From positions 124,001 through 188,000 of the forward strand of contig JAFSDP010000012.1 of assembly GCA_017436185.1 (NCBI GenBank): a DNA stretch of 64,000 nucleotides. Direction: 5' to 3'. Positions 8,081 to 18,163 of the stretch are shown piece after piece. The stretch's first letter is position 1, and each line of letters starts with the position of its first letter. The DNA comes from Alistipes sp. GTDB lineage: Bacteria; Bacteroidota; Bacteroidia; Bacteroidales; Rikenellaceae. Both the position numbers and the translations under genes were made by a program. The notes below the pieces were generated by a model, which was not told the DNA's origin, did no database searches, and was given only the letters and a program-made list of their open reading frames with translations.

Positions 8081-8976
8081 TGGGAGCCTAACCACAAAAA
8101 AATCATACCGAGGAGAATGAGGGCCAGATCCAATGCTTTGGCCTTCAGGTTGCGTTCGTGGAAGAGTACCGCACCACACAAGAACGAGACAATCACCGAG
8201 CCGCGACGCACCATCGAAACGACCGAAATCATCGCCTCCTCTTCGCTCAATGCACAGAAGTAGGCAAAGTCGGCCAACGACAAGAAAATCGAGATGAGCG
8301 GAATGGCCCACGACCAATGAAAGGGGGTAGTTTTGTGGCGGCGGGGATACCACAGCAGGGCCACCACAATGGTCATCATCAGCAATTGATAGAGGTTGTA
8401 CCAACTCTGCACGAAGATCGGCTCGAGACGGCTCATAATAAACTTGTCGTAGAGGCCGCTCACCGCCCCCGTAACGGCCGAAAGGGCCACCATCAGAATC
8501 CAAATGTTGTGGCCGAAATCAACCCCCTCACGCTTGCTCGAACGACTCAACAAGAAGAGCGAAAAGGCACCCAACAGCACACCAATCCACTGATAGAGAT
8601 TCAATCGTTCGCCGAAAAACAACAACGCACCGACCAAGACCATAATGGGTCGTGTGGCGTTAATCGGGCCGACAATCGTAATGGGAAGGTGCTTAATGGC
8701 GAAGTATCCGAAAATCCACGAAGTCAATACAATAACCGACTTCAGCACAACCATTGCGTGAGCTTCCAACGTACCCGTCGGCGCATCAAGCAGTGTCCCC
8801 TCGAACCAACCCAGCGAGAAGGCCGACGAGAGAATCATCGGCGAAAAGAAGAGGGTCGAAAAGAGGGTATTCAAAAGCAACACCGGCAACACAGCGTTGC
8901 CGGCGAGCGATTGTTTTTTGGCAGCGTCGTACAGACCCAACAGGGCCGCCGACACAAAGGCAATGGTCAGCCACAT
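8077..8976 (-). CDS. EamA/DMT-superfamily transporter
   Basis: A 299-residue inner-membrane protein with about ten hydrophobic helices in two EamA halves (first about 1-135, second about 150-298), the usual DMT length. The first half carries GPINATRPIMVLVGALLFFGE and the second repeats the pattern with FLCGAVLFHER, which is how EamA pairs look. DMT proteins export or import metabolites such as amino acids; the substrate is unknown. It lies 3 bp after lysA on the same strand and is probably co-transcribed with it, which hints at amino acid or cell-wall precursor export, but this is only context. The 3' end overlaps the convergent hydrolase gene by 4 bp. Confidence 0.85.
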   Translation of the reverse strand: MWLTIAFVSAALLGLYDAAKKQSLAGNAVLPVLLLNTLFSTLFFSPMILSSAFSLGWFEGTLLDAPTGTLEAHAMVVLKSVIVLTSWIFGYFAIKHLPITIVGPINATRPIMVLVGALLFFGERLNLYQWIGVLLGAFSLFLLSRSSKREGVDFGHNIWILMVALSAVTGAVSGLYDKFIMSRLEPIFVQSWYNLYQLLMMTIVVALLWYPRRHKTTPFHWSWAIPLISIFLSLADFAYFCALSEEEAMISVVSMVRRGSVIVSFLCGAVLFHERNLKAKALDLALILLGMIFLWLGSH

Positions 8977-8979
8977 AGA

Positions 8980-10140
8980 CTACTGCAATTCGTCGCTATA
9001 AACAGCCCCGGGAAGGTCGTGCAGATTGTAACGCGAGGCCATCGACATACCGTAAGCACCGGCCGACTTGATGGCAATCAAATCGCCACGCTTGGTCTTT
9101 TTCAGGCTCACGTTCTCCTGGAAGACATCGGTCGATTCGCAGGCCGTGCCGACGATGGTGTATTTCGAGGTCAGCTCCGAGTCGGAGGTGATGTTCTCGA
9201 TGTTGTGGTACGAGCCGTAGAGGGCAGGGCGAATCAGCTCGGTCATCGAGCCATCAACAATCACCAGACGGCGACCCGTGGCGGTGGTCTTGTTGAAGAG
9301 CACCGAGCAGATCAACTCGCCACACTCGGCCACAATGGCACGCCCAAACTCGAAGTGGACCTCACGATCGCCCACCGAGAGGTGGTTGTGGATGATGGCA
9401 AACAGCGAGGCAAAGTTGGGAATAGGCTCATTCTCGGGCACATCGTAATTCACACCCAAGCCGCCACCCACATCAACAAACCGGAACGAAAAGCCCAGTC
9501 GCTCCAGATTCTCGACAATCACATTGACCTTGTTGCACATATTCTCGAAGACGTGCAACTCACGAATCTGCGAGCCGATATGGAGGTGAATACCAATCAG
9601 TTTCAGATTTTGCAACGCCTTCAGCTGCTCAGCATTTTCGAGGATCTCTTCGTAGGAAATACCAAACTTACTGTCAGCCTGACCCGTATCGATGCAGTGG
9701 TTGGTTTTGGGGTCGATATCGGGGTTGATACGCAGGGCTACATCGGTCACAACGCCCGCCTCACCCGACAGACGATCCAGCAGATAGAGCTCCTCCAACG
9801 ACTCCACATTGATGGCCAGAATGCGCTGCTCGATGGCATAGCGCAACTCCTTATCCTTCTTGCCCACACCGGCATAGACAATCGTCTTGGGGTCAAAGCC
9901 CGACTCGATGGCCTTACGCAGCTCGTTGCCGCTGGCGCAATCGATACCCAAGCCATACTCTTTGATGACCGCCAAAATGCGGTCGTCGTAGTTGGCTTTG
10001 ATGGCGTAGTGGAGGTGATAGCCATAGCGTTTCGACTCATAGACAACACTTTCCAAAGTCTGACGCAGCAGACCCATATCGTAGAGGTAGAAGGGGGTTT
10101 CGTAGGCGCGAAGCTTGGCGGCAACTTGTCGTGATAACAT
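8980..10140 (-). CDS. lysA: diaminopimelate decarboxylase
   Basis: PLP enzyme that turns meso-diaminopimelate into L-lysine, the last step of the pathway that dapA (33.7 kb) begins. The 386 residues show the fold-III barrel with the PLP lysine in YAIKAN near residue 46, HLHIGSQI, GGGLGVNYD, and the C-terminal CESTDVF and GAYGM motifs. I start it at ATG 10140 (MLSRQVAAK). A longer frame begins with TTG at 10176, but that codon lies inside the -7 box and could not be transcribed from it. It diverges from lepA and is followed by the DMT transporter gene. Confidence 0.95.
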   Translation of the reverse strand: MLSRQVAAKLRAYETPFYLYDMGLLRQTLESVVYESKRYGYHLHYAIKANYDDRILAVIKEYGLGIDCASGNELRKAIESGFDPKTIVYAGVGKKDKELRYAIEQRILAINVESLEELYLLDRLSGEAGVVTDVALRINPDIDPKTNHCIDTGQADSKFGISYEEILENAEQLKALQNLKLIGIHLHIGSQIRELHVFENMCNKVNVIVENLERLGFSFRFVDVGGGLGVNYDVPENEPIPNFASLFAIIHNHLSVGDREVHFEFGRAIVAECGELICSVLFNKTTATGRRLVIVDGSMTELIRPALYGSYHNIENITSDSELTSKYTIVGTACESTDVFQENVSLKKTKRGDLIAIKSAGAYGMSMASRYNLHDLPGAVYSDELQ

Positions 10141-10173
10141 ATCTTCGGTGTTAAAATTGAACAAATATGGGGG

Positions 10174-10181
10174 CAAAGATA
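10174..10181 (-). promoter_or_regulatory. lysA promoter -7 box
   Basis: Minus strand TATCTTTG, 33 bp before the chosen ATG; it decides the lysA start. Confidence 0.65.
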
Positions 10182-10236
10182 AACGTTTTTCTCTTTTTCG
10201 ACAAAGTACGCATTCGGTAAATTCAAAAATAGTTCG

Positions 10237-10244
10237 TATCTTTG
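10237..10244 (+). promoter_or_regulatory. lepA promoter -7 box
   Basis: TATCTTTG, 21 bp before ATG 10266; it rules out the in-frame upstream start at 10242. Confidence 0.65.
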
Positions 10245-10265
10245 CGCGGGATTATAATAGAGAGA

Positions 10266-12056
10266 ATGAAACATATTCGCAATTTTTGCATCATAGCTCA
10301 CATCGACCACGGTAAGAGTACGCTTGCCGACCGCCTGCTCGAAAAGACCAACACGCTCAATCAGCGTGAAATGCAGTCGCAGGTGCTGGACGATATGGAG
10401 CTCGAACGAGAGAAGGGTATCACCATCAAGAGCCACGCCATCCAGATGGAGTACAAGGCCCGCAACGGCGAAACCTACACGCTCAATCTGATTGACACCC
10501 CGGGACACGTCGATTTTTCGTACGAGGTGTCGCGTGCCATCGCCTCGTGTGAGGGTGCGCTGCTGGTGGTAGATGCCACGCAGGGTATTCAGGCACAGAC
10601 CATCTCGAATCTTTATCTGGCCGTTGGCAGCGATCTGGAGATTATTCCCGTGCTGAATAAAATCGATATGGAGTCGGCGATGATTGACGAGGTCAAGGAC
10701 CAAATCATCGACCTGATCGGCTGCAAAGAGGAGGATATCCTGCTCGCCTCGGGCAAGACGGGTGCCGGTGTCGAGGAGGTTTTGGAGGCCATCGTCGAGC
10801 GCATTCCCGCCCCCGAGGGCGACCCCGACGCACCGTTGCAGGCCCTGATTTTCGACTCGGTCTTCAACCCCTTCCGAGGCATCATTGCCTACTACCGTGT
10901 CTTCAACGGCTCGATTCACAAGGGCGAACACGTCAAATTCTTCAATACCGGCTCGGAGTACGATGCCGACGAGGTGGGTGTACTGAAGCTCAAGATGGTC
11001 CCCAAAGGGGAGGTCAAGACGGGCGATGTAGGTTACATCTGTTCGGGCATCAAGACCTCGGCCGATGTCAAGGTGGGCGACACCATCACCTCGATAAGCA
11101 ACCCCTGTTTGGAGGGCATCGGCGGTTTTGAGGATGTAAAACCGATGGTCTTTGCGGGTGTCTATCCCGTCGAGGCCGACCGTTACGAGGATCTGCGTGC
11201 CTCGCTCGAAAAGTTGCAGCTCAATGACGCTTCGCTTACGTTCGAGCCGGAGAGCTCGCTGGCACTCGGCTTCGGTTTCCGTTGCGGTTTCTTGGGTCTG
11301 CTCCATATGGAGATTATTCAGGAGCGACTCTACCGAGAGTTCGATATGGATGTCATCACGACCGTTCCGAACGTATCGTACAAAATCACCACGACCGACG
11401 GTCAGGAGTTGGAGGTACACAACCCCTCGGGACTGCCCGAAATCACGAAGGTGGCCAAAATTGAGGAGCCTTATATTCAGGCCCAAATCATCACGAAGGC
11501 CGACTTCTTGGGTAACGTCATCAAACTCTGCATCGACAAGCGTGGCGTGCTGAAGAATCAGACCTTCATCACCACCGACCGTGTGGAGGTCAATTTCGAT
11601 ATGCCCCTCTCGGAGATTGTCTTCGACTTCTACGACAAGCTGAAGAGCATCTCGAAGGGCTATGCCTCGTTCGACTATCACCGCACGGGGTTCCAGCTCA
11701 GCAAGCTCGTCAAGCTCGATATTCTGCTCAACGGCGAGCAGGTCGATGCCCTGTCGTCGCTCATCTATGCCGACCACGCCTACGACTTTGGTCGCAAGAT
11801 GTGCGAGAAGCTCAAGGAGTTGATTCCCCGCCAGCAGTTCGACATCGCCATTCAGGCTGCCATCGGTGCCAAGATTATCGCCCGTGAGACGGTAAAGGCC
11901 GTGCGCAAGGATGTGACGGCCAAGTGTTACGGTGGTGATATTTCGCGTAAACGCAAACTTCTCGAAAAGCAGAAGAAGGGTAAGAAGCGTATGCGCCAAA
12001 TTGGTAACGTCGAGGTGCCGCAGTCGGCCTTCCTTGCCGTGCTGAAGATGGATTAA
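10266..12056 (+). CDS. lepA: elongation factor 4 (LepA), translational GTPase
   Basis: Ribosomal GTPase of 596 residues, close to the usual 600. It has G1 AHIDHGKST near residue 10, switch I with [11 protein letters not shown]3 DTPGHVDF, G4 NKID, then EF-G-like domains and the LepA C-terminal domain ending [17 protein letters not shown], which distinguishes it from EF-G and TypA. LepA is thought to act on stalled or initiating ribosomes. The gene has its own promoter and is followed, 34 bp on, by the acyl-CoA synthetase gene in the same direction, possibly as readthrough. Confidence 0.97.
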   Translation: MKHIRNFCIIAHIDHGKSTLADRLLEKTNTLNQREMQSQVLDDMELEREKGITIKSHAIQMEYKARNGETYTLNLIDTPGHVDFSYEVSRAIASCEGALLVVDATQGIQAQTISNLYLAVGSDLEIIPVLNKIDMESAMIDEVKDQIIDLIGCKEEDILLASGKTGAGVEEVLEAIVERIPAPEGDPDAPLQALIFDSVFNPFRGIIAYYRVFNGSIHKGEHVKFFNTGSEYDADEVGVLKLKMVPKGEVKTGDVGYICSGIKTSADVKVGDTITSISNPCLEGIGGFEDVKPMVFAGVYPVEADRYEDLRASLEKLQLNDASLTFEPESSLALGFGFRCGFLGLLHMEIIQERLYREFDMDVITTVPNVSYKITTTDGQELEVHNPSGLPEITKVAKIEEPYIQAQIITKADFLGNVIKLCIDKRGVLKNQTFITTDRVEVNFDMPLSEIVFDFYDKLKSISKGYASFDYHRTGFQLSKLVKLDILLNGEQVDALSSLIYADHAYDFGRKMCEKLKELIPRQQFDIAIQAAIGAKIIARETVKAVRKDVTAKCYGGDISRKRKLLEKQKKGKKRMRQIGNVEVPQSAFLAVLKMD

Positions 12057-12090
12057 ATAAGCAAAAGATATAAACAAACCATCATTCATT

Positions 12091-14007
12091 ATGAAGAAAA
12101 CCATTATTGATTTGTTTGAGTCGTCGGTTGCCCAATATGGTGGCAAGACCTTCCTTTTGGAGAAGAAGACGACGAAATTTGAGCCTACGACCTATGCCGA
12201 GGCCAAAGAGCAGGCGCTGGCCATTGGTGCCGGTCTTGTAAAGATGGGCATCGAAAAGAAGGAGCGCATTTCGATTCTTTCGGAGGGTTGCAACGATTGG
12301 ATTGTTTCGGAGCTGGGTATGTTCTACGCAGGTGCCATCAGTGTGCCCCTGTCGATTAAGCTGGAGGAGGCCAACGACCTCTATTTCCGCCTGCAGCACG
12401 CCGAGGTTTCGACCATCTTCGTATCGGCTACGCAGCTGCACAAGATTCGCTCGATTCGTGAGCGACTGCCTCTTCTGAAGCACGTCATCCTGATGGGCTC
12501 GAAGAGCAAGGTCGAGCAGGAGGGCGAGATGCTCCTTTCGGATTTGATGAACGAGGGTCGCGAGTGGCTCAAGGTGAAGGAGAACGAGGAGAAGTTCCTC
12601 GAAATCGGCCGTTCGATTCAGAACGACGACTACGCCACCATCACCTACACCTCGGGTACGACTGCTGACCCGAAGGGTGTGGTGCTGACCCACCGCAACT
12701 ACACGGCCAACGTCGAGCAGTCGCTGACCCGTATGACCATCCCTTCGGATTGGCGTACGCTCATCATCCTGCCTCTGGACCACTGCTTTGCCCACGTGGT
12801 AGGTTTCTACATTATGATTGCCTGCGGTGCCTCGGTTGCCACCACGCAGGTGGGCTCTACGCCGATGGAGACGCTGAAGAACATTCCGCTCAACATCCGC
12901 GAGGTGAAGCCCCACTTCCTGCTGTCGGTTCCCGCTCTGGCCAAGAACTTCCGCAAGAACATCGAGTCGTCGATTCGTGCCAAGGGGCCCACGACCGAGA
13001 AGCTCTTCAAGTTTGCCCTCAAGACGGCCTACTGCTACAACCAGGATGGCTACACGAAGGGCAAGGGTTGGCGTTTTATGCTCAAGCCGCTGGTAGCCCT
13101 CTTCGATAAGATTCTCTTCTCGAAGGTGCGTCAGGCCTTTGGTGGCTCGTTGCAGTTCTTCGTAGGTGGTGGTGCTCTGCTCGACTCGGAGTTGCAGCGC
13201 TTCTTCTACGCCATCGGTATTCCGATGTTCCAGGGCTACGGTCTGTCGGAGGCTACGCCCGTAATCTCGACCAACACGCCCCCGAAGGGTGGTCACCGCT
13301 TCGGCTCGTCGGGTCTGGTGCTGAAGGGCATCGACCTGAAGATTAAGGATGCCGACGGCAACGATCTGCCCGTAGGCGAGAAGGGTGAGATTGTCATCTA
13401 TGGCGAGAACGTGATGGCCGGCTACTGGAAGAACCCCGAATCAACCGCCGACACCGTACGCAACGGTTGGCTCCACACGGGCGATATGGGTTATATGGGC
13501 AAGGATGGTTTCCTCTATGTACTGGGTCGTTTCAAGAGCCTCTTGATTTCGAGCGACGGCGAGAAGTACAGCCCCGAGGGTATGGAGGAGGCTATCGTGG
13601 ATAAGTCGCCCCTGATCGATCAGATTCTCATCTACAACAACCAGTGCCCCTACACGGTGGCCATCATCGTGCCCAACAAGGAGACCCTGAAGCGTGCGCT
13701 GAAGGATACGCCCGCAGAGGCTCAGGCCGAGGAGGCTGCCAAGCTGCTCGGTGCCGAGATTGACAAGTACCGCAAGGGCGGCATCTACGGTGACGAGTTC
13801 CCGCACCGCTGGTTGCCGGGTGCGCTGGCTATTGTCGATGAGGTCTTCACCGAGAAGAACGGTCTGGTGAACAGCACGATGAAGATTGTGCGTAACAAGG
13901 TTGAGACCTACTTCAAGGATCGTTTGGACGATGTCTATACGGCCGAGGGCAAGAAGCTGACGAGCGAGAAGAACATCGCTTCGCTCAAGAAGCTCCTGGG
14001 CTGCTAA
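12091..14007 (+). CDS. long-chain acyl-CoA synthetase (AMP-forming)
   Basis: A 638-residue ANL-family enzyme, FadD-like, that activates a fatty acid to acyl-AMP and then acyl-CoA. The P-loop YTSGTTADPKGV is at about residue 186, GYGLSEATPVIS near 380, and GWLHTGDMGY near 458; the C-terminal lid has the LGRFKSLLISSDGEKYSP hinge. No signal peptide; probably membrane-associated in the cytosol. It could supply acyl-CoA for phospholipid synthesis or exogenous fatty acid uptake. It follows lepA by 34 bp and ends in a terminator. Substrate chain length cannot be read from the sequence. Confidence 0.92.
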   Translation: MKKTIIDLFESSVAQYGGKTFLLEKKTTKFEPTTYAEAKEQALAIGAGLVKMGIEKKERISILSEGCNDWIVSELGMFYAGAISVPLSIKLEEANDLYFRLQHAEVSTIFVSATQLHKIRSIRERLPLLKHVILMGSKSKVEQEGEMLLSDLMNEGREWLKVKENEEKFLEIGRSIQNDDYATITYTSGTTADPKGVVLTHRNYTANVEQSLTRMTIPSDWRTLIILPLDHCFAHVVGFYIMIACGASVATTQVGSTPMETLKNIPLNIREVKPHFLLSVPALAKNFRKNIESSIRAKGPTTEKLFKFALKTAYCYNQDGYTKGKGWRFMLKPLVALFDKILFSKVRQAFGGSLQFFVGGGALLDSELQRFFYAIGIPMFQGYGLSEATPVISTNTPPKGGHRFGSSGLVLKGIDLKIKDADGNDLPVGEKGEIVIYGENVMAGYWKNPESTADTVRNGWLHTGDMGYMGKDGFLYVLGRFKSLLISSDGEKYSPEGMEEAIVDKSPLIDQILIYNNQCPYTVAIIVPNKETLKRALKDTPAEAQAEEAAKLLGAEIDKYRKGGIYGDEFPHRWLPGALAIVDEVFTEKNGLVNSTMKIVRNKVETYFKDRLDDVYTAEGKKLTSEKNIASLKKLLGC

Positions 14008-14029
14008 TCGACCCACATAACAACCAAGC

Positions 14030-14066
14030 AGGGCTGTTCCCCAAAAGGAGCAGCCCTACTTATTTA
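14030..14066 (+). terminator. terminator after the acyl-CoA synthetase gene
   Basis: AGGGCTGTTCC (14030-14040) pairs with GGAGCAGCCCT (14047-14057), one G-U, then an AT-rich tract. Confidence 0.75.
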
Positions 14067-14080
14067 TATATACACAAACA

Positions 14081-14106
14081 AAGAGGCAGCCTTTCGACTG
14101 CCTCTT
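14081..14106 (-). terminator. terminator of tRNA-Gly
   Basis: GAGGCAG/CTGCCTC hairpin with flanking AA/TT pairs; on the minus strand it is followed by TTTGTTTG. Confidence 0.6.
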
Positions 14107-14110
14107 GTTG

Positions 14111-14183
14111 AGCGGTAAGCGGGACTCGAACCCGTGACCCTCAGCTTGGGAAGCTGATGCTCTACCAACTGAGCTACTACCGC
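14111..14183 (-). tRNA. tRNA-Gly (anticodon CCC)
   Basis: A 73-nt cloverleaf on the minus strand: acceptor GCGGTAG/TTACCGC with one G-U, D arm GCTC/GAGC, anticodon stem TCAGC/GCTGA with loop TTCCCAA (anticodon CCC, reads GGG), T arm ACGGG/CCCGC with TTCGAGT, discriminator T. CCA is not encoded, as is usual in this phylum. A -7 box lies upstream and a hairpin terminator downstream. Confidence 0.95.
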
Positions 14184-14197
14184 GAAAATTGGTAAGG

Positions 14198-14205
14198 CAA
14201 AGATA
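14198..14205 (-). promoter_or_regulatory. tRNA-Gly promoter -7 box
   Basis: Minus strand TATCTTTG, 14 bp before the tRNA 5' end. Confidence 0.65.
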
Positions 14206-14231
14206 GGTGGATTATTTCAAATATGCAAATG

Positions 14232-14867
14232 CTACCCGATAATTAAGTCCTCTAATCGTACTTTTGGGACATAATGTACACCCGCCTCGTCACGATAGTA
14301 GCTGTGCGACTCCTCGGCACCAATCTCCACCAGACGAATCTGCTCGTTGCCTCGCCCGAGGGCAATGACCAACAACGGGCGGTAGGGCAGCTGCAACTCC
14401 TCTTGCAGACGCTCCTTGTCGCACGCACCAATCATAATGCCGTTCAGGCCGATTTCGGTCGCCTGCAACAACATACTCTGTGCCGAGATACCCAAATCGA
14501 TGTAGATGTAGTGATCCGGCTCGATGGCCGACATCACCACAATAAAGGCCTCGGGCTGCGTACCCGGATAGGGGAGGTGAAGATGGGGGAGTGCACCACC
14601 CAATCGAATGTGAGGCAACACCTTATGCGCTTCACGTCGAGTCACCAACCGAAAGCGCAACGCCTGGCTGTTGCGGGCCGAGGGAATCAGCGTATTGACC
14701 GCCACGATGCGTCGCAGTTGATCCTCACGCACCTCGAACGAAGGGTCGTAGCCACGATAGCTGCGGTTCTTGCGCAAGAGTTTTTCAAGGTTGGCCGCAC
14801 GCTTGGTGGGCTTGGTGGGTTGCGAACGATAATCCTCCATTCGCTTCTCCAGATAGTTGTCTGCCAT
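14232..14867 (-). CDS. nitroreductase-family protein (FMN)
   Basis: A 211-residue flavoprotein of the nitroreductase superfamily. After a 25-residue charged start, NRSYRGYDPS is the family's arginine motif that contacts FMN phosphate, and SARNSQALRFRL is the second FMN site. GISAQSMLLQATEIGL is the conserved dimer helix, and GRGNEQIR is near the C-terminus. Such enzymes use NAD(P)H to reduce nitro, quinone or flavin substrates, but in Bacteroidales most have no known substrate. It is a single gene with its own promoter, divergent from pflB. Confidence 0.88.
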   Translation of the reverse strand: MADNYLEKRMEDYRSQPTKPTKRAANLEKLLRKNRSYRGYDPSFEVREDQLRRIVAVNTLIPSARNSQALRFRLVTRREAHKVLPHIRLGGALPHLHLPYPGTQPEAFIVVMSAIEPDHYIYIDLGISAQSMLLQATEIGLNGIMIGACDKERLQEELQLPYRPLLVIALGRGNEQIRLVEIGAEESHSYYRDEAGVHYVPKVRLEDLIIG

Positions 14868-14887
14868 AGCGCCAAATTTTTAGTTTT

Positions 14888-14895
14888 CAAATATA
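14888..14895 (-). promoter_or_regulatory. nitroreductase promoter -7 box
   Basis: Minus strand TATATTTG, 20 bp before the start codon. Confidence 0.6.
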
Positions 14896-15024
14896 GCAAA
14901 AAAAGTACAAACTCCAAAATTTTCGCACCCGCCGCTCCCAGTTTCACTTATTAACAAATAATGTAACTTTCTGCCAAAATCGGCCAAAATGGGCAAAATA
15001 CCGCACATTAGGTATTGTCAAAAG

Positions 15025-15055
15025 TTGTAATTAAGACCAAATAAGTGTAAATTTG
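15025..15055 (+). promoter_or_regulatory. pflBA promoter
   Basis: TTG at 15025-15027 and TAAATTTG at 15048-15055 are 20 bp apart; start codon 29 bp on. The 14896-15024 stretch is AT-rich with no clear FNR-like palindrome. Confidence 0.7.
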
Positions 15056-15084
15056 CACCAAGAGAAATTTATTAGGTTAGTGAT

Positions 15085-17310
15085 ATGGAAAATCTACAAT
15101 TCAAAGCAGGTCTTTGGTGCGACACGATCAACGTTGCCGACTTTGTAAAAACCAATATAACCCCCTATCTGGGCGATGCTTCGTTCTTGTGCGGTCCGTC
15201 GGAGCGCACAATGAAGGTGTGGAACAAATGTTTGGAGGCCCTCGAAGAGGAGCGTCAGCGTGGCGGCGTACGCTCGCTCGACCACAAAACCGTTTCGACC
15301 ATCACCTCGCACGGTGCCGGTTACATCGACCGTGAAAACGAGCTGATTGTCGGCTTGCAGACCGACGAGCTGCTGAAGCGTGCCATCAAGCCCTTCGGCG
15401 GCATCAATGTCGTTTCGCGTGCCTGCCGTGAGCAGGGCGTCGAGGTGGACGAGAAGGTGAAGGATATCTTCACCCACTACCGCAAGACCCACAACGACGG
15501 TGTCTTCGATGTCTATACCGAGGAGATTCGCACGTTCCGTTCGCTCGGCTTTTTGACCGGTCTCCCCGACAACTATGCCCGTGGCCGCATCATTGGCGAC
15601 TACCGTCGTCTGGCCCTCTATGGCACGGAGCGTCTGATCGAGGCCAAGAAGGCCGATTTGCAGCGTCTCGGCTCGCCGATGAGCGACGCCACGATTCGTC
15701 TGCGTGAGGAGGTGGCCGAGCAGATCAAGGCCCTGAAGGAGATTGCCACGATGGGTGAGTTCTACGGCTTGGATTTGACCCGCCCCGCCACCTCGGCACA
15801 GGAGGCGGTGCAGTGGGTCTATATGGCCTACTTGGCAGCCGTCAAGGAGCAGGATGGTGCCGCTATGTCGCTCGGCAACGTATCGTCGTTTCTGGACATC
15901 TACATCCAGTACGATTTGGACAAGGGGCTCATTAACGAGGAGTTCGCCCAGGAGCTCATCGACCAGTTTGTCATCAAGCTGCGTATGGTGCGCCACCTGC
16001 GTATGCAGTCCTACAACGATATCTTCGCCGGTGACCCGACCTGGATTACCGAGGCCATCGGTGGCCGTTTCAACGACGGTCGCACGAAGGTAACGAAGAC
16101 CTCGTTCCGCTTCTTGCAGACCCTCTACAACCTCGGCCCCTCGCCCGAGCCCAATATGACGGTGCTGTGGAGCCCCGAGCTGCCCGAAGGCTTCAAGGAG
16201 TTCTGCGCCAAGGTTTCGATCGACACCTCGTCGATTCAGTACGAGAACGACACGCTGATGCGTGAGGTACGCTTCTCGGACGACTACGGCATTGCCTGCT
16301 GCGTTTCGTACCAGGCCATCGGTCAGCAGATTCAGTTCTTCGGTGCCCGTTGCAACCTGGCCAAGGCGCTGCTGTTGGCCATCAACGGTGGTCGCTGCGA
16401 GAATACGGGTACGGTGATCGTAAAGGGCATTCCGACCCTGATGGGCGATTTGCTGAACTACGAGGAGGTGCTGTCGAACTATAAGAAGGTGCTCACGGAG
16501 GTGGCTCGTGTCTATAACGATGCGATGAACATCATCCACTATATGCACGACAAATACTACTACGAGAAGGCGCAGATGGCCTTCATCGACACCAATCCCC
16601 GCATCAACCTGGCCTATGGTGTGGCAGGTCTCTCGATTGCCCTCGATTCGCTCTCGGCCATCAAGTACGGCAAGGTGACGGTCAAGCGCAACGAGCTGGG
16701 GCTGACTGAGTCGTTCGAGATTGAGAAGGAGTTCCCCTGCTTCGGTAACAACGACGACCGTGTAGATCACCTGGGTGTCGATCTGGTCTATTTCTTCAAC
16801 GAGGAGCTGAAGAAGCACCCCATCTACAAGAATGCCCGTCCGACCTTGTCGCTGCTGACCATCACCTCGAATGTGATGTATGGCAAGAAGACCGGTGCCA
16901 CGCCCGATGGTCGAGCCAAGGGTGTTGCCTTTGCACCGGGTGCCAACCCGATGCACGGCCGTGATAAGAACGGTGCCATTGCCTCGCTGTCGTCGGTGGC
17001 CAAGCTGCGCTACCGTGACTCGCAGGATGGTATCAGCAACACCTTCTCGATTGTTCCCAAGTCGCTGGGAGTCGATGAGCCGACCCGCATCGAGAACCTT
17101 GTAACGCTGATGGACGGCTACTTCACGAAGGGTGCACACCACCTCAATGTGAATGTGCTGAATCGTGAGATGCTGCTCGATGCGATGGAGCATCCCGAGA
17201 AGTATCCGCAGCTGACGATTCGTGTGTCGGGCTACGCCGTAAACTTCACGAAGCTGAGCCGTGAGCACCAGTTGGAGGTGATCTCACGCAGCTTCCACGA
17301 GCGTATGTAA
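15085..17310 (+). CDS. pflB: formate C-acetyltransferase (pyruvate formate-lyase)
   Basis: Glycyl-radical enzyme that splits pyruvate with CoA into acetyl-CoA and formate in anaerobic fermentation. At 741 residues it is near the family's usual 750-760. The catalytic cysteine pair sits in GIACCVSY, and the glycyl radical motif RVSGYAV is near the C-terminus with the radical glycine about residue 716. The nearby activator gene pflA, 16 bp downstream, completes the functional pair. The enzyme is oxygen-sensitive when activated, fitting a strict anaerobe. A clear promoter precedes it. Confidence 0.97.
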   Translation: MENLQFKAGLWCDTINVADFVKTNITPYLGDASFLCGPSERTMKVWNKCLEALEEERQRGGVRSLDHKTVSTITSHGAGYIDRENELIVGLQTDELLKRAIKPFGGINVVSRACREQGVEVDEKVKDIFTHYRKTHNDGVFDVYTEEIRTFRSLGFLTGLPDNYARGRIIGDYRRLALYGTERLIEAKKADLQRLGSPMSDATIRLREEVAEQIKALKEIATMGEFYGLDLTRPATSAQEAVQWVYMAYLAAVKEQDGAAMSLGNVSSFLDIYIQYDLDKGLINEEFAQELIDQFVIKLRMVRHLRMQSYNDIFAGDPTWITEAIGGRFNDGRTKVTKTSFRFLQTLYNLGPSPEPNMTVLWSPELPEGFKEFCAKVSIDTSSIQYENDTLMREVRFSDDYGIACCVSYQAIGQQIQFFGARCNLAKALLLAINGGRCENTGTVIVKGIPTLMGDLLNYEEVLSNYKKVLTEVARVYNDAMNIIHYMHDKYYYEKAQMAFIDTNPRINLAYGVAGLSIALDSLSAIKYGKVTVKRNELGLTESFEIEKEFPCFGNNDDRVDHLGVDLVYFFNEELKKHPIYKNARPTLSLLTITSNVMYGKKTGATPDGRAKGVAFAPGANPMHGRDKNGAIASLSSVAKLRYRDSQDGISNTFSIVPKSLGVDEPTRIENLVTLMDGYFTKGAHHLNVNVLNREMLLDAMEHPEKYPQLTIRVSGYAVNFTKLSREHQLEVISRSFHERM

Positions 17311-17326
17311 ACCAAACAAAGGCAAG

Positions 17327-18055
17327 ATGTTACGCATTCACTCTTTCGAGTCGCTGGGAACCTACGACGGGCCGGGTGTACGGTTGGTAGTCTTTATGCA
17401 GGGGTGCAATTTCCGCTGCCTCTACTGCGCCAATCCCGACACCATCGACCCGTGCGGGGAGCATCGCGCGGTCTCGAAGGAGGAGGTTTACACGATGGCC
17501 TGCGACCAACGACCCTTCTTCGGCAAGCGGGGCGGAGTCACCTTCAGCGGAGGTGAGCCGACAATGCAGGCCAAGGCCCTCGTTCCGCTTTTTCGCAAAC
17601 TCAAGGAGGCAGGCATCCACATCTGTCTTGATACGAACGGTTCAATTCACAACGAGGCGGTCGAGGAGCTGTGGAGTCTGACGGATTTGGTCCTGCTCGA
17701 CATCAAGGAGTTCAACCCCACGCAGCACCGCCTGCTGACGGGCCACGACAACAGCACGACGCTCCGCACGGCCGAGTGGCTCGAGGCGCATCAACGCCCC
17801 TTTTGGTTGCGTTATGTATGGGTGCCCGGGTATAGCGACATCGAGGCCGATGTAAAGGCGTTAGGCGAGCACTTCGGCAAGTTTCAGATGGTGGAGCGGG
17901 TCGAGATTCTGCCGTACCACCGCCTCGGTGTGCATAAGTGGGAGGCAATGGGGTGGCCCTACCGCCTGGGTGAGGTCAAAGAGCCTTCGGCCGAGGAGTT
18001 GGAACGTGCCAAGGCGTTGTTCGAGAGCTATTTTCCGACCGTATTTGTCAATTAA
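17327..18055 (+). CDS. pflA: pyruvate formate-lyase activating enzyme
   Basis: A 242-residue radical SAM protein that abstracts hydrogen from the PflB glycine. CNFRCLYC gives C27, C31 and C34, the CxxxCxxC iron-sulfur site; the preceding ESLGTYDGPGVRLVVFMQG and following GGVTFSGGEP are typical of PFL activases. It follows pflB after 16 bp in the same operon and ends in a strong terminator. Size matches the family (about 245). Confidence 0.96.
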   Translation: MLRIHSFESLGTYDGPGVRLVVFMQGCNFRCLYCANPDTIDPCGEHRAVSKEEVYTMACDQRPFFGKRGGVTFSGGEPTMQAKALVPLFRKLKEAGIHICLDTNGSIHNEAVEELWSLTDLVLLDIKEFNPTQHRLLTGHDNSTTLRTAEWLEAHQRPFWLRYVWVPGYSDIEADVKALGEHFGKFQMVERVEILPYHRLGVHKWEAMGWPYRLGEVKEPSAEELERAKALFESYFPTVFVN

Positions 18056-18073
18056 AAGCGGCTATACGACCAC

Positions 18074-18109
18074 AAAAAGAGTTGTCTTCTTTCGGGACAA
18101 CTCTTTTTT
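18074..18109 (+). terminator. terminator of the pflBA operon
   Basis: AAAAAGAGTTGTC pairs with GACAACTCTTTTT (13 bp), then a T-run. Confidence 0.92.
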
Positions 18110-18126
18110 ATTTTTCAACAAATGCC

Positions 18127-18134
18127 TATATTTG
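18127..18134 (+). promoter_or_regulatory. promoter -7 box of the pectate lyase gene
   Basis: TATATTTG, 29 bp before ATG 18164; it shows the in-frame start at 18122 is not used. Confidence 0.6.
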
Positions 18135-18163
18135 TAGTCTTAGAAAGACTAAAACCTACCAAA

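Noticed and set aside
10141..10176. A longer lysA reading from TTG 10176
   Set aside because: That codon is inside the -7 box TATCTTTG, so it would not be in the transcript.
9747..12146. A 799-residue minus-strand open frame over lepA, and similar long frames over pflB (15094-17268) and the beta-helix gene (25049-27235)
   Set aside because: They lie antisense to clearly identified genes and exist because GC-rich third positions leave the opposite frame open; no domain or signal is recognised.
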